A stretch of 64,000 bases of DNA from Sphingomonas sp. HF-S4 (GCF_032911445.1 NZ_JAWJEJ010000001.1:1674001-1738000); one strand, 5' to 3'; positions 29,787 to 41,615 are shown, counted from the first letter of the stretch. Translations and numbers: made by a program. Notes: generated from the sequence alone by a model not told the origin.

Positions 29787-30219
29787 CGCCTTTCGCAGCT
29801 TTCGGAAGAGCTCCTGTCAAAGCGTCAGCCGCCTTTCCGCGGGCCTCATGCGGCGCTTCCCTACCCTGTGGGCTTTTTGGAGAGTGCGGGCACCCCCTAA
29901 CCTGTCGGCGATTGCGCAATCGAGGTGGCGCGGCTGATCCGAGCGGGCCGAGGAAACAACCTGATGTGTTCTACCCATCGTATCCCTGGGAACATGGCAG
30001 CTAGCTAGCGCTCTTCTGCTGCTCTGTATTTGGCTTGCGTCAGTCTGGGTCGGCAAGCGGTGCGCTGTTCCAAACTAAGCCGGCGGCGAGGCATGACTGC
30101 TTTCCACCCAATCTCGGACGTCTAACGTGGAAGGATCACCTTGGGGAGTGGCGACCGGGAGAGCCCGAATTCGTCTAACTTCCAGGTAAAAATGGCACAA
30201 AACCGTCACCTTTTGAACC
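29787..30219. other. Non-coding stretch, right part of the tRNA-Ile2 insertion
   Basis: About 430 bases between the oxidoreductase stop and the tRNA. No frame longer than about 80 codons shows protein-like composition. GC is mixed. I see no RNA gene or clear terminator in it. Confidence 0.5.
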
Positions 30220-30221
30220 GC

Positions 30222-30297
30222 TGGTGGGCCCGGCAGGACTCGAACCCGCAACCTAGCCGTTATGAGCGGCCAGCTCTAACCATTGAGCTACAGGCCC
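30222..30297 (-). tRNA. tRNA-Ile2 (CAT), lysidine type
   Basis: The minus strand gives a full cloverleaf: acceptor GGGCCTG paired with CGGGCCC, D-arm AGCTCAATGGTTAGAGC, anticodon loop CTCATAA with anticodon CAT, T-arm GCGGGTTCGAGTCCTGC, discriminator A, and an encoded CCA. The acceptor, the D-arm and the CTCATAA loop resemble tRNA-Ile2, in which TilS converts C34 to lysidine. An elongator tRNA-Met is the alternative. The 5' end overlaps the last ten bases of the deacetylase gene. Confidence 0.9.
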
Positions 30298-31346
30298 CCA
30301 GCGCCCGTGGCACTAGCGGAGGTTGGGGCCGCGCCGCAAGCCGCGTCGATGATCTCGCCGAGCGATGCGGGTGCGACGCCCAACCGCGCCAATTCGGCGA
30401 ACACCGCGTCCCACCAGCGCCAGAAGGCGGCGAGATCGGCGGCATCGCGGACATAGGGCGTATGACCCGGCTCGATCGAAGGCGAATGGAAGCTGAAATT
30501 GAGCAACTTCACCCCCTCGCCCACCGCGACGCGCACGGCTTCGAGCGCCTCCTCGAGCGGCATGTCCTCCGGAGTGAGCGCGACGCGCGAGAGCAGCTTG
30601 AGCCGCGATGCCGCGCCGCGCCCGCGCGGCAGCTTGCCTAGCCGCCGATACAAGGCCGCGCCGCCGTTGCGCAGGTGCCCGGTGAAGACGGTGGTCAGCG
30701 GAAGCTCGACGATCGCGCGGTCGGGCCCGGTCCGGAAGGCATGGTTGGGGATCGCGGAAAAGTCAGGGCCATCCTCGCTCGAATAGTCGTAGGCCGAGCG
30801 CATCGAGGTATCGATCCGATAGCCGAGCGCGACGAGCGCTGCGAGCGTATTCGGGCCGACGCCGTAACGCCCGGCGCGATAGGCGATCGGGCGCGCGCCG
30901 AAAGCGGAGGCGATCGCGTCGGTAAGCACGGTGAGCTTGCGCAGTTCCAATTCAGCCGGAAGATTACCGGTGAAACTGTTGCGGACGCATACTTCTTCAT
31001 CGAGCGGCGGGTTGACCCAGGGATGCAGCTGGGTGCCGATCGACGAACGCCCGTCACCGATCAGCTGGCCCAGGATCCAGACAGAGCGCGGGCACGTCAC
31101 GATCGGATAGTCGATCAGCCAAAGGAGCGGTACGCCGTGATCGGCGAAGCGCGCGTGCGCCGCGGGCATCGCCGCCATATGGCCGGTGCCGCGCGCGTCG
31201 CGGCGTAGCGGCGCGCCCCAGTCGAATTCCTCCTCGGTATCGACGAAGACCGTGAAGCGCGTCCCGAAGTCTTGCGGCCAATCGACGAATGACGCGGGCG
31301 CGGGGGCTGGCGGCCGATAGCCGCTGACGGTTTTCCGTCCCCCCAC
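30288..31346 (-). CDS. Polysaccharide deacetylase-like (WalW-type) protein
   Basis: A 352-residue protein with a NodB-like barrel pattern. The first strand FTVFVDTEEEFDWG supplies acidic residues, SIGTQLHPWVNPP supplies a His, then YRAGRYGVGPNTLAALVALGY, and FSFHSPSIEPGHTPYVR near the end. This matches a family often called WalW, linked to surface polysaccharide genes. It uses GTG six bases after the histidine-kinase-like gene's stop, so the two form an operon. Its stop lies within the tRNA-Ile2 gene. No signal peptide is visible. Confidence 0.82.
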   Translation of the reverse strand: MGGRKTVSGYRPPAPAPASFVDWPQDFGTRFTVFVDTEEEFDWGAPLRRDARGTGHMAAMPAAHARFADHGVPLLWLIDYPIVTCPRSVWILGQLIGDGRSSIGTQLHPWVNPPLDEEVCVRNSFTGNLPAELELRKLTVLTDAIASAFGARPIAYRAGRYGVGPNTLAALVALGYRIDTSMRSAYDYSSEDGPDFSAIPNHAFRTGPDRAIVELPLTTVFTGHLRNGGAALYRRLGKLPRGRGAASRLKLLSRVALTPEDMPLEEALEAVRVAVGEGVKLLNFSFHSPSIEPGHTPYVRDAADLAAFWRWWDAVFAELARLGVAPASLGEIIDAACGAAPTSASATGAGGL

Positions 31347-31352
31347 GGTCAG

Positions 31353-33047
31353 TTAGATCGCCTGTCCCACGCTGCTGTTTACCGCCGCCGGCAGCCGCAA
31401 AGTCAAGCTCGCAGGCCCAATCACCAGTGCGCCGCCCAGCTCGCGAGCAAGATTGCGGGCAAGACGCAACGCGAAGCCGGTGCCGAGCAGCGTCGCATCC
31501 TCGCGCTCGTCGTCGATCCCGAGCACCGAATCGCCGGGATAATCGGCCAGTGCCTTGGGGCGATCGATCGACACCGCCACGCGCTGGTCGCTCTCCAGCG
31601 CGATGGTCACGCCGATCCGTTCGCCCGGACCGCTGGCGGAAGCCAGCGTCGCCATCAGCCGCGCCAGTAGCCGCTCTACCGCGCGGCGGTCCCCGGTGAC
31701 GACCTGGTCCTCGGCGGGCAGTGCGATCATCGACCCGCGCAACTCGAGCAGCGGCGCAAGATCCTCGGTGATCGTGGCAAGCAGCGGGCGAAGCTGCACG
31801 CGCCCGGGCGAAAGCGCCAGCGCCGCGCTGTCGATCCGCGCGGCGAGATCGAGATCGTCGATCGCACCGAGCAATTCACGCGCCTCGCTACGGATCACGC
31901 CTGCGCGCTCGCGATACACGTCCGATACCGGCCCGAGCATCTGCGTCTCGATCATCTCCGCGAAACCCGCGATGGCATTGGTCGGCGTCCGCAGCTCATG
32001 CACCAGCTGGCGCAGCGATTCGGCCGGCGATCCGCTTGGCACGCGGGCCGGTTCTGCACGCTCGTCCGTACGCGGGCGGCGCGCGGTGCCGCGATAGCCC
32101 GTGAAGCGGCCATTGGCGGGATCGAACACGGGGACGGCCGAGATCAGCCAGTCGCCCGCGGCGTCCGAGCCGCCTTCGATCATCATCCGAGCGGTCGAGA
32201 AGCCCGCGCGGCGGCGGAAGGCACCCGCGGCGACGCCGTCGACCTGCGAGCCCTCATTGGCGTTCGACAGGTCTAGCGACAGTCCGATCACCGCCGCGCG
32301 GCTGACGCCGTCGACCCAGCGGATCACACCCTTCTCGTCGGTCTCGAAGCGGAATTCATGCACCAGCCGCGGCGCAGGCGGTGCGGCCGCACCATTTTCC
32401 TCGCGATGGCGCCAGAAGGCATCGATCCGCGCGACCACCTCGGCGATCTCGAACGGACCCGTCCCGTCGCCCTCCGGCGCAGGCGCGACCGGCTGCAACG
32501 GCATCGAGGCCGCGATCCTGTCGCTCTGGTCCATATCCGGGTTGTGCGCATCCGGAGCTGCCTCCGCAACCAGTCCGGCCAATCTATCCACAGCTTCTGT
32601 CGGTGCGGCGCCCGTCGCCGCATCGGGAAGCACCAGATCGATCGATCCGAAGCTCTCCAGCGCACGCTCGACTTCGGGGCCAAGATCGCGGCGATTGCGC
32701 AGCACGCTGCGCGCCGTGGGAGAGAGATCGGGAAGCAGCTGGATCCACTCGGTCGCGGAGATCCGCGCGCTGCGCAGCACGGGGATTGCGATCCCGATAT
32801 CGTCCTGCGCGAACAGCCGGACCAAAGGCGCGGGCGGGTTGGCGAATTCGAGCGCGCGGGCGCTGGCCGCTCGGATCGGCGGCGGCACGTCGACGCGGAT
32901 CGCGCGCAGCGTTGCCATCGCGCGAGTGGCGGGCGGCACGCGACGGCGTCCGATCAGGTCGACGAGTTGCCGCCAGGCCGAATGCACCCCATAAGGAGTG
33001 CTCAGATCGGCCGCGAGCACCGTCTCCAGAGTATCGTCGAAGCGCAC
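31353..33047 (-). CDS. Histidine-kinase-like sensor with degenerate ATPase domain
   Basis: A 564-residue soluble protein. The N-terminal 170 residues are helical and HEAT-like (residues 35-130), a PAS-like region covers about 230-325, and a HisKA helix carries the phospho-acceptor box LVHELRTPTNAIAGF near residue 350. The C-terminal ATPase-like region keeps a GTGFALRLARNLARELGG segment. Where the N-box Asn should be it reads DRRAVERLLARLMATLASAS, and no DxGxG motif is found. It may be a pseudokinase or a very divergent kinase. No response regulator lies beside it; the downstream deacetylase gene is co-transcribed. Confidence 0.82.
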   Translation of the reverse strand: MRFDDTLETVLAADLSTPYGVHSAWRQLVDLIGRRRVPPATRAMATLRAIRVDVPPPIRAASARALEFANPPAPLVRLFAQDDIGIAIPVLRSARISATEWIQLLPDLSPTARSVLRNRRDLGPEVERALESFGSIDLVLPDAATGAAPTEAVDRLAGLVAEAAPDAHNPDMDQSDRIAASMPLQPVAPAPEGDGTGPFEIAEVVARIDAFWRHREENGAAAPPAPRLVHEFRFETDEKGVIRWVDGVSRAAVIGLSLDLSNANEGSQVDGVAAGAFRRRAGFSTARMMIEGGSDAAGDWLISAVPVFDPANGRFTGYRGTARRPRTDERAEPARVPSGSPAESLRQLVHELRTPTNAIAGFAEMIETQMLGPVSDVYRERAGVIRSEARELLGAIDDLDLAARIDSAALALSPGRVQLRPLLATITEDLAPLLELRGSMIALPAEDQVVTGDRRAVERLLARLMATLASASGPGERIGVTIALESDQRVAVSIDRPKALADYPGDSVLGIDDEREDATLLGTGFALRLARNLARELGGALVIGPASLTLRLPAAVNSSVGQAI

Positions 33048-33228
33048 GCGCCTTAAATTTCCCCGCGACGCGGAAGCGCGTCTTCAATAATTTATTAACG
33101 TCTTAAGAGCGGGCTCGAAACATGCCATTTCGGCACGTCGCATTGTGGGACAATTGCGTTGCTTTGTAATTATCTTATAGTCTAGCAACCCAGCCATGCA
33201 ACGAATCAATACAGAAAGAGACGAATCG

Positions 33229-33696
33229 ATGCGCTTCGACGAGATCGACGTGCGAATCCTGGGGTTGCTCCAGGATAATGGCCGGATGACCAATGTCGAA
33301 TTGGCCGAGCGCGTCGGGCTCACTGCACCGCCCTGCCTGCGCCGCGTCCGCGCACTCGAGCAGCAGGGTGCGATCAGCGGCTATCACGCCGCGCTCGATC
33401 CCGCGGCGCTCGGCTACAACCTCACCGTGTTCGCGATGGTCAGCCTCAAGAGCCAGGCCGAAAGCGACCTGCGCGCCTTTGAGCAGCTCGTAGCGGACAT
33501 TGCCGAGGTTCGCGAGTGCCACATGCTCAATGGCGAGATCGACTTTATCCTCAAGATCGTCGCGCCGGACCTGCAGAGCTTCCAGCAGATCCTGACCACC
33601 AAGCTCACCACCGCGCCCAATGTCGAGCACGTGAAGACGTCGCTGACGATCCGCACGTCGAAGGCGCTGCCCGGGGTTCCCGTTCCCGGGATGTGA
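33229..33696 (+). CDS. Lrp/AsnC family transcriptional regulator
   Basis: A 155-residue regulator with an N-terminal winged helix-turn-helix (EIDVRILGLLQDNGRMTNVELAERVGLTAPPCLRRVRALE) and a C-terminal RAM/ligand-binding domain ending in KTSLTIRTSKALPG. The ATG at 33229 gives the usual family N-terminus (MRFDEIDVRIL); an ATG at 33196 would add 11 polar residues without a ribosome site. It is divergent from the kinase-like gene across 180 bases. The regulated genes cannot be told from position. Confidence 0.92.
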   Translation: MRFDEIDVRILGLLQDNGRMTNVELAERVGLTAPPCLRRVRALEQQGAISGYHAALDPAALGYNLTVFAMVSLKSQAESDLRAFEQLVADIAEVRECHMLNGEIDFILKIVAPDLQSFQQILTTKLTTAPNVEHVKTSLTIRTSKALPGVPVPGM

Positions 33697-33698
33697 AA

Positions 33699-33727
33699 AG
33701 GGGCGGCCCGGTGCCGCCCCTCTCCTT
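33699..33727 (+). terminator. Rho-independent terminator after the Lrp gene
   Basis: AGGGGCGGC pairs with GCCGCCCCT around a five-base loop and is followed by CTCCTTTT. It begins three bases after the stop. Because the TPR gene converges from the other side (ending at 33750), the hairpin could serve both directions. Confidence 0.85.
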
Positions 33728-33749
33728 TTCCCGAAGTCTCGCGAGCGGC

Positions 33750-35006
33750 TCAGGCGAGCGGCGGGAAGTCCACCGAAGCCTGCCAGAGCAGCGCCAGATT
33801 GGCGTTCGCGCCTGTGACCGCCTGAAACGCGGTGCGGGCCTCGTCCTTGCGGCCGAGCGCGCGCAACGCGACGCCACGGTTGAGGTTGACCTCACCGGCA
33901 TCGACGCCGCCCTTTTGGAGCGACAGATCATAGAGCTCGAGTGCGCGGGCATAATTGCCCGAGGCGAGGAATGCATCGGCGGTCTGCCGCGCGGCGTTTC
34001 CGTCCTTCGCCGACGCCGCCTGCTTGGCGAGCCCGTCGAGCGAACCCTCCGACTTCACCGCGGCTTGCGACGCCGTGTAGGTGCGGCTTACCTCGGCATC
34101 GCTAGCCGGAACCTTGCCCGACTTGCGCCCCTCGTCGATCACCGACACGGCTTCCCAGGGGAGCCCGGCCTGCTGCGCGGCGAAGCCATAGTCGTTGTAA
34201 TCACTGCGATCGGCCAGCGCATTGGTGGCGCGCATCAGGCGATAGAGGTTGATCTTCTCGTTCTTGGCGGCCGCCGGGCTGCCCTGGCGGAACACCTGGA
34301 TCGCCCAGCGCCAGTTCTGCACCGTCGGATACTCGGCGATGTAGCGCTTGAGCCAGTCGGCCATCGCCGCGCGATCGCCGGTGGCATTCACGCGCGGGAT
34401 CGCAAATTTGTACCAATCGGCCGGCGGCTTGCGCCCGGCAGCCTTGCTGGCTTCGATCGCGCGGTTTACTTCGGCGATCGATTCCGTGGCTTTGCCCGTC
34501 GCGGAATAGGCGTTGGCTAGCAACACTGGCAGGTCAGCCTCGGTCGAACCGAGCTCACGTGCCTTGAGCAGCGCCGGGATCGCCTCGGCGGGCTTCTTCT
34601 GCTTGATCAGCGAATCGCCGAGCATATAGTTGTAAAGGGCGCCGTAGAGCTTCGCACGGTCGGCAGGCACCTTCGGGCTGCTGGCAAGAACGCCGAGCGC
34701 CTTAATCTGGCCTGCCTCGTTCTTGCGCTCGAGTTCGAGCTGCAGGCGAAGCTGCGCCGAGTAGAACTTTTCGTCGTCGTTCTTGGCGAGCCCTTCGGCT
34801 GCAGTGATCTGCGCATCGGCGGTGGCGAGATCCTTCGCCTTGAGCGCAACGTCCGCTGCCGCGGCGGGCTTGCGAAATTCATCGCTGACCTTGAGCTCGG
34901 GGCCGGCGGCTTCCTTGTTCTTCTGCGCGAACGCCGGCGCGGTGCCCAGCGCCGAGGTACCCAGCGTCAGCGCGGCAGCCAGCGCGAGCTTCGAAACGAA
35001 CGTCAT
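33750..35006 (-). CDS. Exported TPR-repeat protein
   Basis: A 418-residue protein with a signal peptide (about residues 1-27, ending APAFAQ) and helical repeats that fit TPRs, for example ELGSTEADLPVLLANAYSATGKATESIAEVNRAI and DAGEVNLNRGVALRALGRKDEARTAFQAV. AGGAG precedes the ATG at proper spacing. No enzymatic motif is seen. It probably acts as a periplasmic scaffold; the partner is unknown. Confidence 0.85.
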   Translation of the reverse strand: MTFVSKLALAAALTLGTSALGTAPAFAQKNKEAAGPELKVSDEFRKPAAAADVALKAKDLATADAQITAAEGLAKNDDEKFYSAQLRLQLELERKNEAGQIKALGVLASSPKVPADRAKLYGALYNYMLGDSLIKQKKPAEAIPALLKARELGSTEADLPVLLANAYSATGKATESIAEVNRAIEASKAAGRKPPADWYKFAIPRVNATGDRAAMADWLKRYIAEYPTVQNWRWAIQVFRQGSPAAAKNEKINLYRLMRATNALADRSDYNDYGFAAQQAGLPWEAVSVIDEGRKSGKVPASDAEVSRTYTASQAAVKSEGSLDGLAKQAASAKDGNAARQTADAFLASGNYARALELYDLSLQKGGVDAGEVNLNRGVALRALGRKDEARTAFQAVTGANANLALLWQASVDFPPLA

Positions 35007-35208
35007 TAACTACTCTCCTCGTGGGAACGGCAGACGATTTAGCGGTCCTCTAAATGGCCGCCGCGTGCCGTTCAAGCGGACGCGTTCGAAGACGCGATGG
35101 CAAGTGCGCCCTGAACGGCGATTGAACGTATTTTCCGCACGCAGTGACTGGCGACACGCACACAAAACCGTCTAGGCTCGAATTCTATCCTCGGGGGAGA
35201 TTAAATTG

Positions 35209-35808
35209 ATGCTCACCGTGCTCGCGCTGATGCTGCAGACGACCACGCTCGATGCCGACACCGCGAAGGCGGCGATGACCTGCGCGCAAGCGTTCACCAT
35301 CGCGCATGCGAGCACCAAGTCGCCGATGCAGTTGACCTCGCAATTCACGCATCTGATGATGCAGTCGGCCAAGGCCAAGCCGGAGGGCAGCTTCTTCGAT
35401 CAACTCAACAAGCTCTCCGCATCCGCGAGCAGCGGCGCCGCGATGGCGCCCGAGCAGGCGAAAGCGCTGGCGCCGGCGTGCCAGGCACGCTTTCCGATCG
35501 CGGCCAGCACCGCGCCTGCCAAGCTGCCGAGCGACTCGTTCCGCCGCAACGTGCTGTGCTTCGGCATGCTTTCGGTGCTGCAGGGCGCAGCGGAGGAAAT
35601 CGCCAAGAGCGGCACGGACGGGGGCCTCACCAAAATCCAGGCTGGGCTCAAGCCGCTGCTCGACAAGCTGACCGACGAGGAGCTCAAGCGGCGCGGCCTC
35701 GGTGGCGACGATGCGTTTATCAAGGTGCTGGGAGACGAGATGCTCGCCTCGCTGCCCAGCGGTAATCCGCTGACCCTGGCGGCAGCCTGTGGGGTCAGCC
35801 TGAGCTGA
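35209..35808 (+). CDS. Hypothetical exported protein
   Basis: A 199-residue protein (MLTVLALMLQTTTLDADTAK) with a short hydrophobic N-terminus that may be a signal sequence. Cysteines lie near residues 24, 88, 113 and 193, possibly forming disulphides. The body is helical and Ala-rich. The ATG follows GGGGGAGA by eight bases. I recognise no family. It stands alone between the divergent TPR gene and gyrA. Confidence 0.75.
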   Translation: MLTVLALMLQTTTLDADTAKAAMTCAQAFTIAHASTKSPMQLTSQFTHLMMQSAKAKPEGSFFDQLNKLSASASSGAAMAPEQAKALAPACQARFPIAASTAPAKLPSDSFRRNVLCFGMLSVLQGAAEEIAKSGTDGGLTKIQAGLKPLLDKLTDEELKRRGLGGDDAFIKVLGDEMLASLPSGNPLTLAAACGVSLS

Positions 35809-35916
35809 CGGCCAACCAGGCCTCTCGCGCGTACACGCGCGGGCGCGCGGGGTTGGCAGGTGGTATCGGGGGCGTTAGAGCCATCGTAACGTAACAAACT
35901 CCGAAAGCGTGATCCT

Positions 35917-38676
<2,760 letters not shown>

Positions 38677-38684
38677 TAATGCTG

Positions 38685-38706
38685 TTCCCCGGTCAAGGCC
38701 GGGGAA
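38685..38706. terminator. Stem-loop after gyrA
   Basis: TTCCCCGG and CCGGGGAA pair around a six-base loop, starting eight bases after the gyrA stop. A T-run is missing; instead an uninterrupted run of 11 G follows at 38714-38724. It may be a terminator or a dispersed palindromic repeat. Confidence 0.5.
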
Positions 38707-38761
38707 CGATGTCGGGGGGGGGGGACGGGTAATCGCCTCAGCATTCGGTGAGAGAGACATT

Positions 38762-39109
38762 ATGCCCGATCCCATTGCCTATAAAATTCTCACCGCCGAG
38801 CAGATGAAGGCGCTCGAAACCGACCGTAGCTTCGCCGGCGCGCCGGTCGATCTGCAGGACGGATACATCCACCTTTCCACCGCCGCACAGCTCCAGGAAA
38901 CGCTCGAAAGGCATTTCGCCGGTCAGGAGGGCTTGTGGCTCGCCGCAATCGATGTCGATGCGCTCGACGAAAGCGTCAAATGGGAGCCGTCGCGCGGCGG
39001 TCAGATCTTTCCGCATCTCTACGCCGCACTGCCGCTCGGGGCCGTGATCGCGTACAGCGAAGTCCATTACGAGCCCGATGGCAGCCTGCGCCTGCCGGTG
39101 GCGGGCTGA
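38762..39109 (+). CDS. DUF952 family protein
   Basis: A 115-residue protein (MPDPIAYKILTAEQMKAL) of the DUF952 family. The segment DGYIHLSTAAQLQETLERHFAG with the family His-Leu-Ser is clear, and the conserved FPHLYAALPLGAV follows. The fold is reported to resemble ADP-ribosyl-transferase-like proteins, but no activity is established. GAGAGA precedes the ATG. The G11 tract lies 37 bases upstream of its start. Confidence 0.88.
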   Translation: MPDPIAYKILTAEQMKALETDRSFAGAPVDLQDGYIHLSTAAQLQETLERHFAGQEGLWLAAIDVDALDESVKWEPSRGGQIFPHLYAALPLGAVIAYSEVHYEPDGSLRLPVAG

Positions 39110-39164
39110 GCCGGGACAAATTGTCCGCTTGCCCGTGCACCCCGCTTGGGCATAGGCCAAGCGC

Positions 39165-39578
39165 GTGACCCGCAGCGACACCTTTCACCGTACTAGCTGG
39201 AAGCGCCTTGCGCTGCTGTTCGTTGGCTGCGCGCTGCTGCTGCGCGTGGCGGTCCCCGCTGGCTGGATGCCGCAGGTTTCCGGCAGCCATGTCACCTTGT
39301 CCTGGTGCGCCGATAGCGGTTTCAGCGGCCCCAGCGCGCTCGCCGAGGCCAAGGCGCTGCTCGCAGACGCGCTAGGCCAGCCCAAGCACGACAAGACAAA
39401 GGATCAGCCCTGCGCTTTCGCGATGGCCGCGCAGCCGCTCGCGCCTGCCGATCCGGTCGCCCTGCCCCACCCGCTCCCCGCTGCCGAGCCGGTTCGCCAC
39501 GCCCGCCTCGAACCCGCGCCCGGGCGCGGCCTCGCCGCCCCACCCCCACTCGCAACCGGCCCTCCCCTCCTCGGCTGA
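39165..39578 (+). CDS. DUF2946-like exported/membrane protein
   Basis: A 137-residue protein with one N-terminal helix (about 14-34), then a periplasmic part with two cysteines (SWCADSG and DQPCAFAM), and a Pro/Ala-rich C-terminus. This layout resembles DUF2946 proteins, which often precede metal (copper) receptor genes. It starts with GTG and lies 49 bases upstream of a TonB-dependent receptor, which supports a metal-related role by context only. Confidence 0.65.
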   Translation: MTRSDTFHRTSWKRLALLFVGCALLLRVAVPAGWMPQVSGSHVTLSWCADSGFSGPSALAEAKALLADALGQPKHDKTKDQPCAFAMAAQPLAPADPVALPHPLPAAEPVRHARLEPAPGRGLAAPPPLATGPPLLG

Positions 39579-39627
39579 CGCTGACGGCGCAACGCGCGCC
39601 ATTTGCTCATCTTACCGAGGAATCCTG

Positions 39628-41601
39628 ATGTCCAAGACCGTCCGCGCGCTGTTCGGCGCGCCACTGCTATTCGCCGCCCTTCCCGCCTTTGCCCAGGCCG
39701 CCGACCCGCGTGACGAGATCATTGTCACTGCCGAGCGGCTGGTCGAAGAGGCCATCCAGCGCGTCGGCGAGACTCCCGGCGGCGCCAATGTCGTCTCTGC
39801 CGAAGAATATCAGGGCAAGCTCGCCGTCTCGCTGCGCGATGCGCTCGCCTTTTCGCCCGGCGTCTATGCCCAGCCGCGCTTCGGGCAGGAGGTGCGCCTG
39901 TCGATCCGCGGATCGGGGATCAGCCGCGGCTTCCACATGCGCGGGCTGACGCTGCTCCAGGACGGCGTGCCGATCAACCTCGCCGATGACAATGGCGACT
40001 TCCAAGAACTCGATCCCGCTTTCCTCCAGCACCTCGAAGTGTTCCGCAGTGCCAACGCGCTGCGTTTCGGTGCCTCCACGCTGGGCGGCGCGATCAACGG
40101 CGTCACGCCCACCGGCCGCTCGGCCAGCGGCGCGCGGCTGCGCATCGACGGCGGCAGCTTTGACACCATCCGCGCGCTCGCCAGTGTCGGCCATGCCGAT
40201 GCGCGCGGGGACGCCTGGCTCGGGGTGGGGTTCGACAGCTCGGACGGCGACCGCGACCATGCCCGCCGCAGGGCGCTGCGGGTCAACGGCAATGTCGGAT
40301 TGCGGCTGAGCGACGACATCGAGACCCGCTTTTACGCCAGCGCCCAGCACATCCGCCAGGAGCTGCCCGGCGCACTCACGCAGGCCGCCGCGCTGTCGCA
40401 ACCCTGGACCGGCAACTTCGTCGGCGACCAGGCACGCGACATCGACTCGATGCGCCTGCAGAACCGCACCAGCTTCGCGCTGGGCAATGGTGGGCTCGAT
40501 GTCGGCATATTCCTCAACGCCAAGCAGCTCTATCACCCGATCTTCCAGGTGGTGGACCAGAACTCGACCGATTGGGGCAGCTATGCCCGGCTCGATCAGG
40601 ATTTCGGAGCGTTCGGATTCACCGCCGGCGTGACCGCGCGTTTCGGCAGTGTCGCCTCGAAGCGCTTCGTCAACGTCAACGGCAATCGCGGCGCACGCAC
40701 CTTCGACGCCCGGCTCCAGGCGCGCACGATCGATGCCTATGCCGAAGGCCGGGTGCGTCCCCTGCCCGGCCTCACCCTGATCGCCGGCGCGATCCACAGC
40801 TCGGGGATGCGGCGGCAGGACCAGATCTTTCCGGCCGTGACTGCGGGCCGCGCGACCTTCGACCAGCTCTCCCCCAAGCTCGGCCTGCTCTACGAGCCGA
40901 TCGCAAACGTCCAGCTCTACGTCAATTACAGCCGCAGCCACGAGCTTCCCGGCTATTCGGAGCTGGCGCAGCTGGCGAGCTTCGTGCCGCTCGACGCCCA
41001 GCGCGCCTGGACTGCCGAGATCGGCGGGCGCGGCACGATCGGGCCCGTGCGCTTCGACATCAGCTACTACCGCGCCGATCTCGACGGCGAGCTTCTCCAG
41101 TACAATCTCGCACCGCCGACGATTCCCGCAGCGACCTTCAACGCCGGCCGGACGCGGCACCAGGGCATCGAAGCCGGGCTCGACCTCGACCTGGCGGGAT
41201 GGGCCCGCCTGCGGCAGGTCTATCTATGGAGCGACTTCCGCTTCCACGACGACATCCAGTTCGGCGACAATCGACTGCCGGTGGTCCCCGAGCATCTCTA
41301 TCGTGCCGAACTGCGGTTGGGCGGCGCGTCGCTCAACGTCGCGCCCAATCTCGAATGGATGCCGCGCGGCGCCTGGGCGGACTACGCCAACCGCTTCCGC
41401 GCCGACGGCTATGTGCTGTTCGGCGTTCGTGCAGAGGCCCAGATCGACAAACGCTTCACGCTGTTCGCCGATGCGCGCAACCTGGGCGGACGCAAGGCGA
41501 TCGGCGATATCTCCGCGGTGATCGCCCACACGCCGGCGAGCGCGATCTTCTATCCGGTCGAGCGGCGGAGCATTTTCGGCGGGGTCCGCGCGACGTTCTG
41601 A
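39628..41601 (+). CDS. TonB-dependent outer-membrane receptor
   Basis: A 657-residue receptor with signal peptide (ending AFAQA), TonB-box-like DEIIVTAERL, plug domain (about 45-155, with LSIRGSG and GLTLLQDGVPIN) and a 22-strand barrel ending in Phe (GGVRATF). Length and plug fit the copper/siderophore receptor group. The upstream DUF2946-like gene points to copper or another metal, but the ligand is not shown by sequence. Ribosome site GAGGAA precedes the ATG. Confidence 0.92.
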   Translation: MSKTVRALFGAPLLFAALPAFAQAADPRDEIIVTAERLVEEAIQRVGETPGGANVVSAEEYQGKLAVSLRDALAFSPGVYAQPRFGQEVRLSIRGSGISRGFHMRGLTLLQDGVPINLADDNGDFQELDPAFLQHLEVFRSANALRFGASTLGGAINGVTPTGRSASGARLRIDGGSFDTIRALASVGHADARGDAWLGVGFDSSDGDRDHARRRALRVNGNVGLRLSDDIETRFYASAQHIRQELPGALTQAAALSQPWTGNFVGDQARDIDSMRLQNRTSFALGNGGLDVGIFLNAKQLYHPIFQVVDQNSTDWGSYARLDQDFGAFGFTAGVTARFGSVASKRFVNVNGNRGARTFDARLQARTIDAYAEGRVRPLPGLTLIAGAIHSSGMRRQDQIFPAVTAGRATFDQLSPKLGLLYEPIANVQLYVNYSRSHELPGYSELAQLASFVPLDAQRAWTAEIGGRGTIGPVRFDISYYRADLDGELLQYNLAPPTIPAATFNAGRTRHQGIEAGLDLDLAGWARLRQVYLWSDFRFHDDIQFGDNRLPVVPEHLYRAELRLGGASLNVAPNLEWMPRGAWADYANRFRADGYVLFGVRAEAQIDKRFTLFADARNLGGRKAIGDISAVIAHTPASAIFYPVERRSIFGGVRATF

Positions 41602-41615
41602 AGGGGCGGCGGCCC

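Larger units (their letters stand above)
27727..30236. mobile_element. Small tRNA-Ile2-associated insertion
   Basis: A 2.5-kb block between a 17-bp copy of the tRNA-Ile2 3' end (27710-27726) and the same sequence inside the intact tRNA (30220-30236). The repeat lies where a tyrosine recombinase would place an island. The interior has visibly lower GC in its first 550 bases, a MITE-like element, and a single oxidoreductase gene. No integrase is present, so it is a remnant or a non-autonomous insertion. Confidence 0.6.
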
